DNA of 64,000 bases from Paractinoplanes brasiliensis (GTDB lineage: Bacteria; Actinomycetota; Actinomycetes; Mycobacteriales; Micromonosporaceae): contig NZ_SNWR01000001.1 of the NCBI RefSeq assembly GCF_004362215.1, positions 124,001 through 188,000 on the forward strand, in the 5' to 3' direction. The notes beneath the pieces are model-generated. The model ran no database searches and was not told the origin of the DNA. It was given only the letters and a program-made list of their open reading frames with translations. Shown here piece by piece: positions 46,568-54,228 of the stretch. Each line of letters starts with the position of its first letter. Position 1 is the first letter of the stretch. The position numbers were made by a program, and so were the translations under genes.

Positions 46568-48760
46568 ATGGTCGACACCGGCACGACGCTCACCGAGCAG
46601 TCGGCGGACCAGTTACGGCGCATCGTCGAGGAGCAGCGGCGCACCATTGAGGCGCTGGTCGTGGCCGCGGAACGCCGCACCGCGGGGGAGCCCGACAGTT
46701 CCGCCCTGGCCACCTGGCAACGGAACCTGACGCTGCAGCGGCGGCTCGCCGAGCGCACCCAGCGCATCCGCGCGGCAGAGCAGCTTCTGCGCGCCGTCAC
46801 CGACTCGATCGACGCCGGCCTCTGCATCCTCGACGACGCGGGCGGGATCGTCGACACCAACCAGGCGTGGAACGCCATGCTGGCCCGCGTGCCTGGGGGC
46901 GCCCCGGAGGCGACCTCCTTCTTCGACTACGCCGTCAGCCGCGTGAACGGGCTGGGCGAGCTCTTGCGCGACGCCGGCGACACCGTCAGGCGGGTGCTGG
47001 CCGGGCAGCCGAGCCGGGCCACACCCAACTACGAGGTCGCCACGGAGTCCGGGCCGCGCTGGTGGCGGATGCGCGTCGATCCCGTGCGCGGTCACGGCGC
47101 CGCCCGGGCTGTCCTGACGCTCACCGACGAGACCGCGGCTGTGCGGACGCAGGAGGAACTGCGCCGGGCCACCCGCGACGCCACCCGGCTGGCCCCGATC
47201 GTCAGGCACATGGAGGACGCTGTCGTCATCGCCGACGCCGACGGCCGCATCGAGTGGGTCAACGACGCGTTCACCCAGTTGAGCGGCTACACCTTGGCCG
47301 AGTGCGAGGGCCGGCGCCGGATCGACATGCTCGGCGACGCCATGCCGGAGGTGGACGTCAAGGCCGTGTCCGAGCGCGGCTCCCACGTGTTCAGTGAGTT
47401 CGAGACCCGCACCAAGGACGGGCGGCCGCGCTGGTTGCGGGTCGCGCTCTACCACGTCGCCGACGACGAGGACGTGGTCCGCTGGGTCACCATCGAGCGC
47501 GACGTCACCGGCCGGCGCAACGCCGAGCAGGCCAGCCTCGCGGCCCGGGAGCGAGCCGAGGCTCTGGCGCACGAGCTCTCGGTGGAGAAGGCCGTGCTGA
47601 CGGGAGTGATCTCCTCGATCCCGCACCTGATCTTCTGGAAGGACGCCCACGGCTTCTACCAGGGCCACAATTCCGCGTTCCTGGCCATGCGAGGGATCAG
47701 CACGGACACCGACCTGACCGGCAAGCTGGAAAAGAACATCGACGCCGGCGACGACCTCGGGCCGATCCTGGCCGAGCTCGAGGCCCAGGTGCTGGCCAGC
47801 AACCAGCCCGTCGTCGACCATCACGTCACGGTGACCGGGCCGGACGGTTCGCCCCGCACGATCCTGATGAGCGTGCTGCCGCAGCCCATGGCCGGCGGAG
47901 TCATCGGCATCGGGGCCGACGTCACCCGGATCAGCGATCTCGAGCGTCAGCTCAATCAGACCAACCGGCTGGAGGCCATCGGGCAGCTGGCCGCCGGCAT
48001 CGCCCATGAGATCAACACGCCGATCCAGTTCGTCTCGGACAACACCCGTTTCATCGAGCAGACGTTCGGCCAGATCCTGGAGCTGGCGCAGGACGCACGG
48101 GAGAGGTTCGCCGCGACCGACGAGGACTTCGCGGAGCGGCTGCGCGACATCGACCTCGAGTTCCTGCTCGCCGAGGTGCCGACCGCGATCACCGAGTCAC
48201 TCGAGGGCCTCAGCCGGGTGGCGCAGATCGTCCGGGCCATGAAGGACTTCTCCCACCCCGGGCACGGCCGCGCCGACGTCGACATCAACCGGGCGGTCGA
48301 AAGCACCGCCCAGGTCGCTCGCAACGAGTGGAAATACCATGCCGTGCTCAGCCTCCAGCTGGGCGAGGACGTCGGCATGGTGTCGTGTTACGAGGGCGAG
48401 CTCAAGCAGGTCATCCTGAACCTCATCGTCAACGCCGCCCACGCCATCGAGGCGGCCGCGGCCCGGCGCGAAGGCGTCCTCGGCAACATCACGATCCGCA
48501 CCGCGCGCACCGCCTCCACGGTGGAGATCGTCGTGAGCGACGACGGCACCGGCATGGACGAGAGCACCCGGCAGCGCATCTTCGACCCGTTCTTCACCAC
48601 CAAGGAGGTCGGCAAGGGCACCGGCCAGGGGCTCAGCATGGCGTACGCCAGCATCGTGCAGAAGCACGGCGGCACGATCCAGGTGGACTCCGCCCCCGGA
48701 GCCGGCACGACCTTCACCGTCGCCGTTCCCCTGCAGCCGCCGGCCGGTCAGGAGGATTGA
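46568..48760 (+). CDS. soluble multi-PAS histidine kinase A
   Basis: A 730-residue cytoplasmic sensor kinase: N-terminal coiled coil (about 10-75), three PAS domains (about 78-200, 208-325 and 340-460), HisKA-type region with His480 in AAGIAHEINTPIQF, and an HATPase with the N-box NLIVNAAHAI and G-boxes DDGTGMDE and GKGTGQGLSM. Between H-box and ATPase it has a segment, DLEFLLAEVPTAITESLEGL, that is shared with kinase B. No transmembrane segment, so it senses an intracellular cue, perhaps through the FIST protein encoded just upstream. The cognate regulator may be A or B. Confidence 0.92.
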   Translation: MVDTGTTLTEQSADQLRRIVEEQRRTIEALVVAAERRTAGEPDSSALATWQRNLTLQRRLAERTQRIRAAEQLLRAVTDSIDAGLCILDDAGGIVDTNQAWNAMLARVPGGAPEATSFFDYAVSRVNGLGELLRDAGDTVRRVLAGQPSRATPNYEVATESGPRWWRMRVDPVRGHGAARAVLTLTDETAAVRTQEELRRATRDATRLAPIVRHMEDAVVIADADGRIEWVNDAFTQLSGYTLAECEGRRRIDMLGDAMPEVDVKAVSERGSHVFSEFETRTKDGRPRWLRVALYHVADDEDVVRWVTIERDVTGRRNAEQASLAARERAEALAHELSVEKAVLTGVISSIPHLIFWKDAHGFYQGHNSAFLAMRGISTDTDLTGKLEKNIDAGDDLGPILAELEAQVLASNQPVVDHHVTVTGPDGSPRTILMSVLPQPMAGGVIGIGADVTRISDLERQLNQTNRLEAIGQLAAGIAHEINTPIQFVSDNTRFIEQTFGQILELAQDARERFAATDEDFAERLRDIDLEFLLAEVPTAITESLEGLSRVAQIVRAMKDFSHPGHGRADVDINRAVESTAQVARNEWKYHAVLSLQLGEDVGMVSCYEGELKQVILNLIVNAAHAIEAAAARREGVLGNITIRTARTASTVEIVVSDDGTGMDESTRQRIFDPFFTTKEVGKGTGQGLSMAYASIVQKHGGTIQVDSAPGAGTTFTVAVPLQPPAGQED

Positions 48761-48778
48761 GGTCCGCCCGGCCGCGGA

Positions 48779-49975
48779 TCATCGGGGATGAGTTGCCCGC
48801 CAGCGTTCGATGACTTCCTGCTCCGCCCCGGCGATGTCCGTTCCGGCGAGGCTGTCGTCGTGGCCGGGGGCCTCGCACACGGCGCCGAAGTCGGCCTCCA
48901 CGATGCGGTGGGCCAGAGCGACCGCGGAGCTGGGATCGTGAGCCTTCGGCCCCACAGGTGCGGTGGAGTGTCCCGCCACGGCGGACACGACCGTGGCGGG
49001 CAGGCCCCACAGTTGCAGCAGGTTGGCGCCGGCCTCGCTGTGCGAGGTGCCGAAGGCGGCATGCTCGGCGGCGTCCAAGGGGAGCGCCGGGGCCTCGGCG
49101 TCCTCCCACACGAGCAGGACCGCGGGGTAGGCATCGGCCCGCGACGACGCCAGCACCAGCTGCCCGATCTCGTGCAGCAGTCCGGCGGTGAAGGCTTCGT
49201 TCTCCCACGGCGCGCCGCCGGCCAGCATCCGGGCCAGGCGTGAGGTCCGTACGGAATGTTCGGTGAGCTCCTGGATCCAGCGGGCCGGGAGCTGCCCCTC
49301 GGGGTCGAGGCTTCGCACCACGTCGTGCATCAGCACCAGGCCCCGTACGGTGGGCGGACCGAGCAACGCCACCGCCTGGGACACGTCGCTGATCTGCCGG
49401 CCCACCATGCTGGCGGAGGAGTTCGCCAGCTGCAGCACCTTGGCGGCGGCGGCCGGGTCGTGCTCGATGACGGCCGCGACCGACCCGGCGGACGATCCCT
49501 CCGCGTCCAGCACCGTGATCAGTTCCGGCAGGATGCTGGGCGCGCTCGGCAGGGACTGCACCATGGCGGCGTCCCGGCGGGCGGAGTCGTCCCCCGAGGC
49601 CGCCTGGGCCTCGAGCAGCCGGTCGACGGTCTGCACCAGCTGCTCCCGGCTGGTGGGTTTGCTGAGGAACTGGTGCGACAGCGCGATGACACGAAGCACG
49701 TTGTCCTCGCCGGTCTGCCCGGAGAGGATGACCCGGGCGGTGCCGGGGTAGAGCGCGCGAACCCGGTCGAGCAGGTCGCCGCCGTCCATGCCGGGCATGC
49801 GGAAATCGGTCACCACCACGTCGCACGGCCGGTCCTGCATGGCGGCCAGCGCTTCCGCGCCGCCGGGCGCGAAGGACATGTCCCAGCGGTTCCGCTCGGT
49901 CCGCAGCATGCGCCGCAGGCCGTCGAGGATGCGTGGCTCGTCGTCGACGAACATCACGTGGGGCTTGCCGGTCAT
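48779..49975 (-). CDS. response regulator B with HDOD output domain
   Basis: A 398-residue regulator. The receiver (about 1-125) has Asp11/Asp12, phospho-acceptor Asp57 in VVTDFRMPGMDG and the Lys of FLSKPTS. The HDOD domain (about 140-340) begins LPSAPSILPELITVL and contains the family core FTAGLLHEIGQLVLAS. HDOD proteins are non-enzymatic HD relatives used in signalling and motility control. ATG 49975 overlaps the kinase B stop (ATGA), so the two form a pair. The stop lies 18 bases from the convergent kinase A gene. Confidence 0.9.
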   Translation of the reverse strand: MTGKPHVMFVDDEPRILDGLRRMLRTERNRWDMSFAPGGAEALAAMQDRPCDVVVTDFRMPGMDGGDLLDRVRALYPGTARVILSGQTGEDNVLRVIALSHQFLSKPTSREQLVQTVDRLLEAQAASGDDSARRDAAMVQSLPSAPSILPELITVLDAEGSSAGSVAAVIEHDPAAAAKVLQLANSSASMVGRQISDVSQAVALLGPPTVRGLVLMHDVVRSLDPEGQLPARWIQELTEHSVRTSRLARMLAGGAPWENEAFTAGLLHEIGQLVLASSRADAYPAVLLVWEDAEAPALPLDAAEHAAFGTSHSEAGANLLQLWGLPATVVSAVAGHSTAPVGPKAHDPSSAVALAHRIVEADFGAVCEAPGHDDSLAGTDIAGAEQEVIERWRATHPR

Positions 49976-52104
49976 GCGGGAACCTCCGCCTGTGCCGCCG
50001 TGGATACGAGTGCCGTGCGCGGATCGACGGGCAGCCGGACGGTGAAGACCGTGCCGGCCCCGGGCTCGCTGGTGAAGCCGATGGATCCGTGGTGCCTGTC
50101 GACGACGAGGTTCCGGATCAGGGACAGACCCTGTCCCGTCCCTTTGCCGACCGTCTTGGTGGTGAAGAACGGGTCGAAGAGCTTGTCCGCGATCTCCGGG
50201 GGCACTCCCGTTCCGGTGTCGGCCACGTCGATGACCACCTCGCGGCCGTCGAGCCGGGTGCTGACCCGGATCTCGCCCCGGCCCGCGTCCGCCGCCTCGA
50301 TCGCGTGTGCCGCGTTGACGAGCAGATTGAGCACGACCTGGTTGATGTCCCCGACGTGGCACATCACCAGCGGCAGCTCCGCCAGGTCGGTCCGGACGTC
50401 CGCCACGGTTCTGATCTCGTTGGCCGCGACGATCAGCGCGTTCCTGATCGCGTCGTTCAGATCGGCCGGGCTCTTGGCGTCGCTGCCGCGGTGCCCGAAC
50501 GCCTTCATCGCTTGCACGATGGTGGCCACCCGGTCGACGCCCTCCAGGGTCTCGCGGATCGCCGTCGGCGCCTCCTCCAGGAGGAAGTCGACGTCGAGTT
50601 CCACCATGCGCCGGGCCAGGTCGGTGTCGTCGCCCAGGCTCCGCCGGACCTCGGCCACCACGGCCAGCAGGTCGGCCAGGGACTCGTCGAGAAATCTGAC
50701 GTTGTCGCCGATGAACTGCATCGGGGTGTTGACCTCGTGAGCGATGCCGGCGGCCAGACGGCCGACGGACTCCAGCCGCTGGGCGTGCCGCAGCTCCAGT
50801 TCCAGGCGCTGCCGTTCCGAGATGTCCCGGGCGTTGAAGATCAGGCTGCGCGACCCGTCGTGCTCGGTCACGTAAGCCACCAGCACCTCGAACTCGATCC
50901 ACGACCGCGGGTCCGGACCACGCAGCCGGCGGATCTGCGCGCCCTTCTGATCCGGGGCCAGCACCTCGGCGAGGTCGTCGGGATGGATGAGGGAGCGCAG
51001 GTCCCGGCCGATCAGGGATTCGCGGGGAACGCCGAGCAACCGGGCGGCGGCCGGGTTGGCGAACCGGATCGTTCCCTGTTCGCCGCAGAGCAGCAGGGCG
51101 TCGTGCGAGTGCTCCACGACGACGTTGAGCCGTGACCGGGTCAGCAGCTGGTCGAGGGTCAGCGCGGCCTCGTCGGCCAGCGTGGAGAGGGAGGCGGACA
51201 GGTCGTCCTGCGGACGCCGGTCGTACGAGACGACCAGCAGGCCGAACACGCGACCGTCGGCTGCGAGCGGCACCAGGTCCACCCGACAGGCCGGCGGCAG
51301 TCCCAGCTGCTCGGCGAACGAGGCCGCCTCGGCTCCGGTGATCCGGGCATAGCCGCCGGGACGCAGCGCCGACGCATGTGCCGGGCCGCTCGCGGCGAGG
51401 TTCACCGCACGGCCGGCCACGCCGGGGCGGGCGTCGCCGGCGTGCCCGATCGGCCGGAGGTCTCCCGAGGCGATCGTGGCGAGCACGGCGGCGTTGATCC
51501 GCCGGTCCAGGGCGACGACCGCTTCGGCGGCGACCCGCGCAGCGTCCCGGCGGTCGGTGGCCGCGGCGAAACCCGCGCCCGCCGTGGCCACGACCTGCTC
51601 CCGCAGCGCGGCCCTGTCGCGGGCCGCGATCCCCAGGGCCAGGGTGTGATTGATGACGAGGCCGATCAGCGCCGTCACCGTCAGCGGCACGGCGGAGGAA
51701 ACGGCGACACCGTTGAACGCCACCCCGCATCCCATGATGGCCGTGACGCACGAGGCCCCGATCAGCTGGTCCAGCCGGCCGCCGTACAACGCGCGGCAAT
51801 TGATCCAGACGTAGAGCAGGCCGACGGTGACGCCGAAATCCGAAGCCGCCGCGACCACGTACACGCAGGGGGCCTCGACCAGCCACAGTGCCCGGGGATA
51901 CCGGCCACGCCGGTATCCCCAGCACAGGCAGAGCTCGACCACGACGATGGCGGCGACCGTCGCGGCGCGGAACCCGGCGCCGGCGCCCTCCTTGACGCCG
52001 AAGACGCCGATCAAGGACCAGAGAAGGCAGAACAGCAGGAACAGGGCGCGCACCTGTCCCAACATCGAGCCACCGTCGGCACCCCACCGGCCTAGGTTGA
52101 TCAA
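49972..52104 (-). CDS. membrane histidine kinase B (GAF-PAS)
   Basis: A 710-residue sensor kinase: five or six N-terminal helices (about 15-170), GAF-like domain (about 175-325), PAS (about 335-445), H-box with His456 in AAGIAHEVNTPMQF, and HATPase with NLLVNAAHAI, DTGTGVPPE and GKGTGQGLSL. The stretch DVDFLLEEAPTAIRETLEGV mirrors kinase A, so the two kinases are paralogous in their catalytic half. TTG 52104 is preferred because AGGGAG lies about 7 bases upstream; ATG 52065 would cut only 13 residues. It is coupled to response regulator B. Confidence 0.9.
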   Translation of the reverse strand: MINLGRWGADGGSMLGQVRALFLLFCLLWSLIGVFGVKEGAGAGFRAATVAAIVVVELCLCWGYRRGRYPRALWLVEAPCVYVVAAASDFGVTVGLLYVWINCRALYGGRLDQLIGASCVTAIMGCGVAFNGVAVSSAVPLTVTALIGLVINHTLALGIAARDRAALREQVVATAGAGFAAATDRRDAARVAAEAVVALDRRINAAVLATIASGDLRPIGHAGDARPGVAGRAVNLAASGPAHASALRPGGYARITGAEAASFAEQLGLPPACRVDLVPLAADGRVFGLLVVSYDRRPQDDLSASLSTLADEAALTLDQLLTRSRLNVVVEHSHDALLLCGEQGTIRFANPAAARLLGVPRESLIGRDLRSLIHPDDLAEVLAPDQKGAQIRRLRGPDPRSWIEFEVLVAYVTEHDGSRSLIFNARDISERQRLELELRHAQRLESVGRLAAGIAHEVNTPMQFIGDNVRFLDESLADLLAVVAEVRRSLGDDTDLARRMVELDVDFLLEEAPTAIRETLEGVDRVATIVQAMKAFGHRGSDAKSPADLNDAIRNALIVAANEIRTVADVRTDLAELPLVMCHVGDINQVVLNLLVNAAHAIEAADAGRGEIRVSTRLDGREVVIDVADTGTGVPPEIADKLFDPFFTTKTVGKGTGQGLSLIRNLVVDRHHGSIGFTSEPGAGTVFTVRLPVDPRTALVSTAAQAEVPA

Positions 52105-52201
52105 AGGAGTTCTCCCTGGATTTCCGGTTCCCCAGGGTTCCTATCGGCACGGCCCGCCGGTTGTGAAGCCGCTTGACCTTCTTACGCCGCTCAGCGAGGG
52201 C

Positions 52202-52528
52202 TCACTGCTTCGGCGTGTCGGGGCCCTGCTGCGGGCGGCGGCGGATGCGCCGCAGGCGGGAGCGGAGCCTGTCCTGCATCAGGTCGGTGGCCTCCTGGAG
52301 CGACTCCCCCACCGCGTGCACGTGCAGCCCCACCCCGTTCACGTCGACGTGCGCGTCGACCCGGTCGCCGGGGGCCGCGGCGTCCAACGTCAGCGACGTA
52401 CGCAGAACCGGGCCGGGCGCGTGGTGCAGCGCCGCCTCCAACTTGCCGACCGCATACGCCGTGGCGTCCGGGCCGACCTCGCCGTGGGTGTACACCTGAG
52501 GACTGATGACCAGATCAGCTCGCGTCAT
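52202..52528 (-). CDS. HPF/RaiA-type ribosome hibernation factor
   Basis: A 108-residue protein of the sigma54-modulation/ribosome hibernation family. The beta-alpha fold is visible as DLVISPQVYTHGEVGPDATA, LTLDAAAPGDRVDAHVDVNG and VGESLQEATDLMQDRLRSRL, followed by a basic tail RRIRRRP. Such proteins occupy the decoding region and store 70S ribosomes during stasis. A DosR-regulated mycobacterial protein of this type is known. It has only the N-terminal domain, not the long-form dimerisation domain. GGAGG 4 bases before ATG 52528 fixes the start. Two box-like palindromes lie about 77-103 bases upstream. Confidence 0.82.
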   Translation of the reverse strand: MTRADLVISPQVYTHGEVGPDATAYAVGKLEAALHHAPGPVLRTSLTLDAAAPGDRVDAHVDVNGVGLHVHAVGESLQEATDLMQDRLRSRLRRIRRRPQQGPDTPKQ

Positions 52529-52604
52529 GACGCCTCCTCGGACCGGGCCCGGGTCGTCCACCCGGACGCACCTAAATGATCAACTCCTGGCCGGTCCGGC
52601 AACA

Positions 52605-52618
52605 GGGCCTTAAGGCCT
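52605..52618. promoter_or_regulatory. DevR/DosR-like box H (HPF gene)
   Basis: GGGCC-TTAA-GGCCT, a nearly perfect palindrome of the class, 77 bases before the HPF start. Confidence 0.55.
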
Positions 52619-52630
52619 GTCGTCATCGTG

Positions 52631-52644
52631 GGGACCGCCGGCAC
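52631..52644. promoter_or_regulatory. DevR/DosR-like box H2, weak
   Basis: GGGAC-CGCC-GGCAC, perfect left arm, 26 bases from box H. The spacing differs from the 22-23 bp of other pairs. Confidence 0.35.
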
Positions 52645-52739
52645 CGGGCCGGGCGCGTGCGCGCCTTGCGAGCAGATCCGCCACGACGTCCCGCACGCCT
52701 GTGCTCGTCGCTCATGGCCGCCAGTGCGATGAACGCGTT

Positions 52740-53354
52740 TCAAACCCGGATCTCCACGCAGCAGAAGCCGGGCCGGGGAACGAGACGCGCCTCGGCGCCC
52801 TCGGCGCCGCACCCGTCGATCACTCCGGACAGGAACGCCTGGTTGAGCCCGCACACCAGGTCGGTGTATCGGGAGGCGAGCGCGTGGAACGGGCAGTTGT
52901 GCAGCAGGACCGCCTCGGGACCGGGCTCCGGCTCGAACCCGAGACCATCGAGGACCTCGGTGAGTCCGGCGTCCGGGGTGGCGACCCCGTGGCCGCGGCG
53001 GCAGGCCACGGTGGCCGGCTCCTCCCCGCTCGACATCGCCTCGGCGAGGATGTCCGCGATGATCTCGTAGCGGCGCGCGGGCAGCGTGAAGGCCACCCCG
53101 TCGGCATGGAGGCGATAGACCTTCGGCGTACGCCCCCGGCCGCGCGGCTGTCCGTGCGGGGTCTCGTAGTGCGCCTGGAGCAGGCCCACGTCGACGAGTT
53201 TGTCCAGGTGGAAGGCGGCCAGCCCGCGCGTCATGCCGGTCGCCCGGGCCGCGTCGTCGCGGGTCACCGGGTGCGGCCGGCGCCGGACGTAGTCGTAGAG
53301 CGCCCGGCGCGAGGTGTCCGTGAGCGCCTTCATGGCCGTCCAGCCGTCCGTCAC
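52740..53354 (-). CDS. SufR/COG2345-type regulator with C-terminal cysteine-rich domain
   Basis: A 204-residue regulator. The N-terminal winged helix (about 10-75) contains RRALYDYVRRRPHPVTRDDA and ATGMTRGLAAFHLDKLVDVG. The C-terminal domain carries cysteines in VACRRGHG, LHNCPFHALA, DLVCGLNQA, IDGCGAEG and PGFCCVEI, the layout of Fe-S-binding SufR-like proteins. It may sense iron, NO or redox state. GTG 53354 has no Shine-Dalgarno, but TAATAT lies 6 bases upstream, a leaderless start. Perfect 13-bp inverted repeats flank the divergent promoters toward folE, so it likely represses both. Confidence 0.85.
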   Translation of the reverse strand: MTDGWTAMKALTDTSRRALYDYVRRRPHPVTRDDAARATGMTRGLAAFHLDKLVDVGLLQAHYETPHGQPRGRGRTPKVYRLHADGVAFTLPARRYEIIADILAEAMSSGEEPATVACRRGHGVATPDAGLTEVLDGLGFEPEPGPEAVLLHNCPFHALASRYTDLVCGLNQAFLSGVIDGCGAEGAEARLVPRPGFCCVEIRV

Positions 53355-53360
53355 TCGCAG

Positions 53361-53366
53361 ATATTA
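53361..53366 (-). promoter_or_regulatory. -10 element TAATAT, leaderless SufR-like gene
   Basis: TAATAT-CTGCGA-GTG on the minus strand; the hexamer is close to consensus and adjoins the left operator arm. Confidence 0.6.
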
Positions 53367-53367
53367 A

Positions 53368-53380
53368 CACCAACGCTCGC
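53368..53380. promoter_or_regulatory. operator arm 1, divergent SufR-like/folE promoters
   Basis: CACCAACGCTCGC, the exact reverse complement of 53426-53438. It abuts the -10 element of the SufR-like gene. Confidence 0.7.
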
Positions 53381-53382
53381 TA

Positions 53383-53411
53383 TTGAAATACCGGCGGCAA
53401 CGGAGCACGAT
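53383..53411 (+). promoter_or_regulatory. possible folE promoter
   Basis: TTGAAA (53383-53388) and CACGAT (53406-53411) with a 17-base spacer. The -10 hexamer is poor, so this is tentative. Confidence 0.35.
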
Positions 53412-53420
53412 GCGGAGTAA

Positions 53421-53438
53421 CACCAGCGAGCGTTGGTG
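53421..53438. promoter_or_regulatory. palindromic operator before folE
   Basis: CACCAGCGAGCGTTGGTG is itself an imperfect palindrome (CACCA/TGGTG arms). Its right 13 bases repeat operator arm 1 in inverted orientation. It lies 15 bases before the folE ATG. Confidence 0.7.
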
Positions 53439-53453
53439 AATTGGAGCCGTCTC

Positions 53454-54044
53454 ATGACCATCGAAGCCGATCTGCGGTGGGACCTCGTCACGCAACGTGA
53501 CATGCCTGCCGCCGAGCAAGCCGCCACGGCGTTCCTCGAAGCCCTCGGGGTGGACCTGACGGCGCCCGGCCTGGCCGAGACACCGGGGCGGATGGCACGG
53601 GCGTACGCGGAAATGCTCACCCCGCGCGAGTTCGCGATGACGACGTTCGACAACGACGAGGGCTACGACGAACTGGTCCTGGCCAAGTCGATCCCGGTGC
53701 GATCGCTGTGCGAGCACCACCTGCTCCCGTTCGTCGGCGTCGCCCACGTCGGATACCTGCCGGCCGACCGGATCCTCGGGCTGTCGAAGCTGGCCCGGGT
53801 CGTCGAGATGTTCGCTCACCGCACCCAGGTGCAGGAGCGTCTGACCAAGCAGATCGCCGACTGGCTGTCCATGCGGCTGCGTCCGCGCGGTGTCGGGGTG
53901 GTCATCGAGGCCGACCACATGTGCATGAGCCTGCGCGGCGTACGCGCGCCCGCCGCTCGTACGGTCACCTCGACGCTGCTCGGCAGCCTGCGGGACGACC
54001 CCCGGTCACGGGCCGAGTTCTTCGCCGTCGCGGGCCCGGGCTGA
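53454..54044 (+). CDS. folE: GTP cyclohydrolase I
   Basis: A 196-residue FolE that converts GTP to dihydroneopterin triphosphate for folate or pterin synthesis. Landmarks are ETPGRMARAYAEML, SLCEHHLLPFVGVAHVGYLP (zinc Cys and His), GLSKLARVVEMFAHRTQVQE and ADHMCMSLRGVRAP (third zinc Cys, then the SLRGV active-site loop). All zinc ligands are present. GGAG 7 bases before ATG 53454 decides the start. The genome probably has another housekeeping copy; this one sits behind a SufR-like operator, so it may be a stress-induced version. Its last codons lie inside the first 31-bp repeat. Confidence 0.92.
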   Translation: MTIEADLRWDLVTQRDMPAAEQAATAFLEALGVDLTAPGLAETPGRMARAYAEMLTPREFAMTTFDNDEGYDELVLAKSIPVRSLCEHHLLPFVGVAHVGYLPADRILGLSKLARVVEMFAHRTQVQERLTKQIADWLSMRLRPRGVGVVIEADHMCMSLRGVRAPAARTVTSTLLGSLRDDPRSRAEFFAVAGPG

Positions 54045-54150
54045 CCACAGCCGAGCCGTCGCGGGCCCGGGCTGACCACAGCCGAGCCGTCGCGGGCCCG
54101 GGCTGACCACAGCCGAGCCGTCGCGGGCCCGGGCTGACCACAGCCGAGCC
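54027..54150 (+). repeat. four 31-bp tandem repeats at the folE end
   Basis: Units begin GTCGCGGGCCCGGGCTGACC and are identical at 54027, 54058, 54089 and 54120. The first contains the folE stop codon. The unit is not a multiple of 3, so repeat number changes would not alter FolE. Each unit holds the palindrome CGGGCCCG. Confidence 0.95.
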
Positions 54151-54211
54151 GTCGCCGAGCCGGGCGCTCGCGGACCACCACCGGGCCGGGCGCTCGCCGA
54201 CCACCACCGAC
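54151..54211 (+). repeat. second short tandem repeat
   Basis: Two similar units of about 28 bases built on CCGGGCGCTCGC followed by GACCACCACCG (one base differs in the middle) follow the 31-bp array directly. Confidence 0.7.
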
Positions 54212-54228
54212 AACGATGGGAGCAAGCC

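Noticed and set aside
54027..54211. Possible CRISPR array
   Set aside because: The four 31-bp units are directly adjacent with no spacers and no cas genes nearby, so it is a simple tandem repeat.
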